64,000 bases of DNA from Rubrivivax sp. (GTDB lineage: Bacteria; Pseudomonadota; Gammaproteobacteria; Burkholderiales; Burkholderiaceae_C), in assembly GCA_022842595.1 (NCBI GenBank), contig JALHPF010000031.1, positions 1 through 64,000 on the forward strand, in the 5' to 3' direction. Position numbers and translations under genes: made by a program. Below the pieces are notes generated by a model, which made no database searches, was not told where the DNA came from, and saw only the letters and a list, made by a program, of their open reading frames with translations. Of this stretch, positions 60,731-64,000 are shown piece after piece (positions within the stretch are counted from its first letter, which is position 1; each line of letters begins with the position of its first letter).

Positions 60731-61798
60731 CTAGGCCATCGTCTTCAGCTTCAAGCCGGCATGCAGCGACTTGTTCTCGGCGATCACCTGCTCGAGCAGC
60801 GTGAAGTCGATCGAGGTGGCTGGCGGCAGCTTCTTGATGTAGCCCAGCTCCAGCATCGACTGGCCACGGTCCAGCACGAACTGCTTGTTCTTGCGCTGGT
60901 CGATCATGATGGGCTGCTTGCTGGCGGCCAGCTTGGCGGCTTCCATCGAAGTCTTGTAGAAGCTGCCGACGGTGTCGCGCAGTGCGGCGTCGATGTCGGT
61001 CTCGGCCTGGCTCTGCGCCAGCATCATGGCCTTGATGACGGCCTTCACCGCCTTCGGGTTCTTCTCGATCAGCGGTGTGCGCACGGCGAGCATGCAGTCG
61101 GAGTAATTCTTGCCGTAGATGTCGCTGCCATCGGACAGCATGGTCGAGCCCTTGCGCGAAGTCAGGCACTGCGTGGCGTAAGGCTCGATGTGGCAGATGG
61201 CGTCCACGGCGCCGGCGATGAAGGCCTGGGCGAGTTCGGGGGACGTGTTGAAGTAGCGCACCTTCACGTCCTTGAACGACATGCCGGCCTTGCGCAGGTA
61301 GTCGTACGGCAGCACTTCCAGCGTGTCGGCCTGGAAGGTGCCGATCGACTTGCCCTTCAGGTCGGCCGCGCTCTTGATGCCTTCCCGGGCCAGCAGGATG
61401 CAGCCATCGACACCGGCGCCCGCCACGATCTTGACCGGCGCCCCCGCGTCGAAGAGCGTGTGGAAGTTGGAATAGGGGATGACCGACATGTCCACCTGGC
61501 CGGCACCGAAGAGCGTGGCGATGTCGGCGTTGGTGGGCGTGATGACGAAGTCGAGGATGACGCCGTCGGCCTTCGCAAGCTCGCGCCGCTTCGCCAGGAA
61601 GAAGGCCATGTTGCACAGGCCCGAGCCATGGGTGGCCTTGATGGTGGTGGTGCCTTGCGCCGAGGCGTTCATCATGGTGCCGACCAGGCTGGCCGGCAGC
61701 GCCACGGTGAAGCTGGCAGCGCCGGCACCCTTCAGGAAGCCGCGACGCGAATGGCCTGCATTGCGGGCCGAGGTGAGTTGGTTAAATCGCTCGAACAT
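60731..61798 (-). CDS. ABC transporter substrate-binding protein, SsuA/NMT1 type, Tat signal
   Basis: A 355-residue periplasmic binding protein. A twin-arginine signal SRRGFLKGAG (RR at 18-19) suggests export folded by the Tat system, with cleavage near residue 48 (NASAQG). The mature protein matches the NMT1/SsuA-like family: ATHGSGLCNMAFFLAKRREL, GQVDMSVIPYSN, KSIGTFQADTLEVLPYDYL and FNTSPELAQAFIAGAVDAI. It starts the transport operon, preceded by a 175-bp gap with a terminator-like hairpin for the amidase gene. Ligands of this family include sulfonates, taurine, thiamine precursors and nitrate; an aromatic or ureide ligand is plausible from context. Confidence 0.9.
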   Translation of the reverse strand: MFERFNQLTSARNAGHSRRGFLKGAGAASFTVALPASLVGTMMNASAQGTTTIKATHGSGLCNMAFFLAKRRELAKADGVILDFVITPTNADIATLFGAGQVDMSVIPYSNFHTLFDAGAPVKIVAGAGVDGCILLAREGIKSAADLKGKSIGTFQADTLEVLPYDYLRKAGMSFKDVKVRYFNTSPELAQAFIAGAVDAICHIEPYATQCLTSRKGSTMLSDGSDIYGKNYSDCMLAVRTPLIEKNPKAVKAVIKAMMLAQSQAETDIDAALRDTVGSFYKTSMEAAKLAASKQPIMIDQRKNKQFVLDRGQSMLELGYIKKLPPATSIDFTLLEQVIAENKSLHAGLKLKTMA

Positions 61799-61898
61799 GG
61801 TGTTCTCCAAGGAAAGCACCCGCTCTTGGGTGCACGTTGCTGAAGATCGACGGCGGGCCCGTGACTCATGACCCGCAGCTTCGTTCGGCACGCCAACC

Positions 61899-61915
61899 AA
61901 AAAGGCTTTCGCCTT
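61899..61915 (-). terminator. Short terminator-like hairpin after the amidase gene
   Basis: On the minus strand AAGGC-GAAA-GCCTT makes a 5-bp stem with a GAAA loop, followed by TTT (five Ts counting those in the stem). It lies about 60 bp after the amidase stop and about 100 bp before the binding-protein start. The stem is short, so this is a modest candidate. Confidence 0.45.
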
Positions 61916-61973
61916 GCGCTGAGGAAAACTGAGCAAATAGCATGCCCAAGAAGCTCACCAACTTCGTGCGCAC

Positions 61974-63386
61974 TCAGGTCGCCAGCCGTTCCAGCAGCGC
62001 CGCCATCTGCAGCACGCGGGCATCTTCGAATTTCGGCGCCACCACCTGCAAGCCCACGGGGAGCCCGCGCACCTTCCCCGCCGGCACCGAACACGCGGGT
62101 ACGCCGCAGACATTGAACAAGGGCGTGAACACGGCATGCCCGCGCGGGCCGGCCGGCTGCCCGCCGATCCACGCGGGGCCGATCTGTTCGAGCGGCCAGG
62201 CCGTGACTGGCGTGGTGGGGCAGAGCAGCAGGTCATGCTGTTCGAAGAAGCGCATGAGACTGGCGACGATCGGTCGGCGCTGGCGCAGCGCGGCAGCACG
62301 TTCGGCGGGCGTGCTCGCTACGCCGGCGTCGATCTGCGCAGCGAGGTGCGGGTCGATGTCTTGTCGACGATGGCGGATCTCTTCGCCGTACAGCGCGTGC
62401 AGGCCCGCATGCTGCAGCGCGTTGATCGGGTAGGCGCGAACGGCCTCGCCCCAGTCCGGGTCGGCGTCGGCGACGGCCCAGCCGGCGGCGCGCAAGGCCT
62501 GGACACGCTCCGTCAGCGCGGCCAGCACGTCGGCGTCGATCGCGAAGTCGCAGCCCAGTTGCGGGCTCCAGGCGATGCGCAGCTCACGCGCAGGCTCGCA
62601 GCGCACCGCGGCTTCGGCCTGCCAGGCCACATCGAGCGCAGGCGCACTGGCGTCGCAGGCGTCGAAGCCCGACAGCAGGTCCAGGAGCCAGGCACAGTCG
62701 GCCACGTCTCGCGTCAGCAGCCCGATGACCGAGACGCCGTAGTTCGGCTCGGCGAAGCCCCAGGGGTGGGCGATCAGGCCCTGGGTCGGCTTGTGCCCCA
62801 CCAGGCCACAGTGCGCGGCCGGCCGGCGCACCGAGCCGCCGGCATCGGTGCCCAGCGCCAGCAGGCCCAAGCCTGCGGCCAGCGCCGCCACGGCCCCGCC
62901 CGACGAGCCGCCGGGGGTCAGTGCCGGGTCTTGCGGATGGCGCGTGGCACCGTAGACGAGGTTGTCGGTGACGCCCTTGCAGGCGAACTCGGAACAGTTC
63001 GTGATGCCCAGGACCACCGCACCCAGGCGGCGCAGCCGCGCCACGACCCAGGCGTCGCGCGGCGCACGAAAGTCGGCAAACAGGCGCGAGCCCTGGGTGA
63101 TGGTTCGGCCGGCGACCCAGAGGTTGTCCTTGATCGTGACCGGCACCCCGGCCATCGGCAGGGCTTCGCCGGCGGCCAGGCGCGCGTCCACGTGCCCGGC
63201 TTCAGCCAGCACGGCATCGGGGTCGAACTGCACCAGGGCGTTGAGCGCGGGGTTGAGCCGGCGCACCCGGGCGATGAAGTGCTCGGCCACCGCCACGGCA
63301 CTGCACCCTCCTTCCACGACATGGCTTGCACAGGCGCGGGCCGTCCAGCGGTCCATCGCGGCAGGCTCAGCCGGGGCAGCGGTCAT
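61974..63386 (-). CDS. Amidase-signature family hydrolase (AtzE/GatA-like)
   Basis: A 470-residue Ser hydrolase of the amidase-signature family. The catalytic triad is visible: Lys86 in VTIKDN, cis-Ser161 in PGGSSGGA and nucleophile Ser185 in GTDAGGSVR; the 24-residue spacing between the serines is that of GatA. It also carries NCSEFACKGVTDN and GHKPTQG. The sequence resembles amidases of ureide and s-triazine breakdown (AtzE) more than GatA, which would be expected next to gatB. The ATG at 63386 overlaps the racemase-like gene stop as ATGA. With the transporter and the amidohydrolase it suggests catabolism of an N-containing ring or ureide. Confidence 0.9.
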   Translation of the reverse strand: MTAAPAEPAAMDRWTARACASHVVEGGCSAVAVAEHFIARVRRLNPALNALVQFDPDAVLAEAGHVDARLAAGEALPMAGVPVTIKDNLWVAGRTITQGSRLFADFRAPRDAWVVARLRRLGAVVLGITNCSEFACKGVTDNLVYGATRHPQDPALTPGGSSGGAVAALAAGLGLLALGTDAGGSVRRPAAHCGLVGHKPTQGLIAHPWGFAEPNYGVSVIGLLTRDVADCAWLLDLLSGFDACDASAPALDVAWQAEAAVRCEPARELRIAWSPQLGCDFAIDADVLAALTERVQALRAAGWAVADADPDWGEAVRAYPINALQHAGLHALYGEEIRHRRQDIDPHLAAQIDAGVASTPAERAAALRQRRPIVASLMRFFEQHDLLLCPTTPVTAWPLEQIGPAWIGGQPAGPRGHAVFTPLFNVCGVPACSVPAGKVRGLPVGLQVVAPKFEDARVLQMAALLERLAT

Positions 63387-64000
63387 CGCCCGCCTGCAAA
63401 CAGGGCGCCGAGCGCCGAAGACACGCCCACCACCGTGCGCCCGCCCGTGGGCGACACACTGCCGCTGCGCGCACGAGGCAGCTTCAGGCCGGCCCGAGCT
63501 TCGGCCAAGGCCACGGCGCAGGCCACGCCATCGAGCAAGGGGACGTCGACGGCCGCTTGAAGACCGGCCGCCAAGGTCGCCATCGCGGCGCCAGCCAGCA
63601 GCACGGCCTCGGCGCCATCCCCATCCACCAGGCGTCGCGCGGCATCGACCACGGCGGCTCGCACGATCTGTGGGTCGCTGAAGGTCTGCTCAGGCGTGAC
63701 GTCGAGCGTCGCGATCCCGGCCAGGCGCGACGCCAGGCCGTGGCTCTCGACCAGTTCCCTGTAAAGCGGCCCCATGCGCCGGCCGTAGGTGACGATGCCG
63801 AAGCGCGTGCCCACGGTGCAACCCAGCAGCAGGCCGGCTTCGGTCATGCCGATCACTGGCATGGGCAGCAGTTCGCGGCAGGCCCACAGGCCCGTGTCGA
63901 GCGACACCGCGAGGACGACCGCATCGCAGCCGCCGGCATGTTGGGCCACCAGTTCCAGCACGCCGTGCTGAGCGATTGCGTTCTCGGCGCGGGAGCCGAT
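63383..64000 (-). CDS. Asp/Glu/hydantoin racemase-family protein (5' end outside window)
   Basis: Partial gene; the reading frame continues past base 64000 (IGSRAENAIAQHG... just before LELVAQHAGGCDAV), so the N-terminus is missing. At least 205 residues remain. It resembles hydantoin/allantoin racemases in the order DAVVLAVSLDTGLWACREL, PMPVIGMTEAGLLL, TYGRRMGPLYRE and EAVLLAGAAMATLA. In active family members the first and last of these carry the two catalytic Cys (as in ACFxDPG and LGCxGMA). Here both positions are non-Cys (Val/Ser and Gly/Ala). It is coupled to the amidase by ATGA overlap. It may thus be a non-racemase relative with another activity. Confidence 0.8.
   Translation of the reverse strand: MGSRAENAIAQHGVLELVAQHAGGCDAVVLAVSLDTGLWACRELLPMPVIGMTEAGLLLGCTVGTRFGIVTYGRRMGPLYRELVESHGLASRLAGIATLDVTPEQTFSDPQIVRAAVVDAARRLVDGDGAEAVLLAGAAMATLAAGLQAAVDVPLLDGVACAVALAEARAGLKLPRARSGSVSPTGGRTVVGVSSALGALFAGGR

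Overview
The window is high-GC DNA (roughly two thirds G+C throughout) with the gene content of a Burkholderiales betaproteobacterium, most plausibly from the Rubrivivax/Leptothrix/Methylibium side of the order. Supporting signs are an RluB with a long low-complexity tail, two Bug-type (tripartite tricarboxylate) binding proteins each divergent from a LysR regulator, a DUF3348/DUF802/OmpA/DUF2894 operon, a PEP-CTERM protein, and an odhA-odhB-lpdA-zapE order. Assignments rest on reading translated sequence only. No tRNA, rRNA, CRISPR array, transposase, integrase or phage gene was recognised.

Layout. 1-8.1 kb: housekeeping genes rluD, scpB and rluB (minus), bamD (plus), a DinG/YoaA-type Fe-S helicase with a YdcH-like small gene, and a PP2C phosphatase. 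8.1-15.6 kb: minus-strand operon odhA-odhB-lpdA-zapE plus a coiled-coil secreted protein, i.e. the 2-oxoglutarate dehydrogenase complex, with a very strong hairpin between odhA and odhB. 15.8-18.5 kb: a cysteine-cluster protein, an orphan DppA-like binding protein and a DUF3455 lipoprotein. 18.66-19.17 kb: a non-coding block of nested inverted repeats. 19.2-23.8 kb: etfB-etfA, a terminator, then an acyl-CoA dehydrogenase and a nitronate-monooxygenase-like protein. A 24-bp perfect palindrome separates etfB from the next operon.

23.98-27.7 kb: a tightly packed four-gene operon (DUF3348, a MotA/ExbB-like stator with a long coiled coil, a MotB-like OmpA protein, DUF2894). It looks like an ion-driven envelope motor of unknown function and is the best candidate here for an undescribed system. 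28-36.2 kb: an RND tripartite efflux pump divergent from a BaeSR-like two-component system. 36.2-43.2 kb: minus-strand block of a tandem glycine riboswitch, dadA, an ECF sigma factor, a Ser/Thr kinase with a C-terminal repeat region, a double PEP-CTERM protein and a dihaem cytochrome.

43.2-50.7 kb: two small catabolic units, each a Bug binding protein plus enzymes under a divergent LysR gene (M20 amidohydrolase; maleate-isomerase-like plus class III CoA-transferase). 50.9-54.3 kb: cytochrome c, a three-BON protein, a PAS sensor kinase and a NarL-type regulator. 54.4-57.2 kb: a glutathione S-transferase, 500 bp without a gene, and a secreted repeat protein. 57.3-64 kb: amidohydrolase, a SsuABC-like transporter with a Tat-signal binding protein, an amidase and a racemase-family protein cut by the window end, probably uptake and hydrolysis of a nitrogenous (ureide, heterocyclic or amide) compound.
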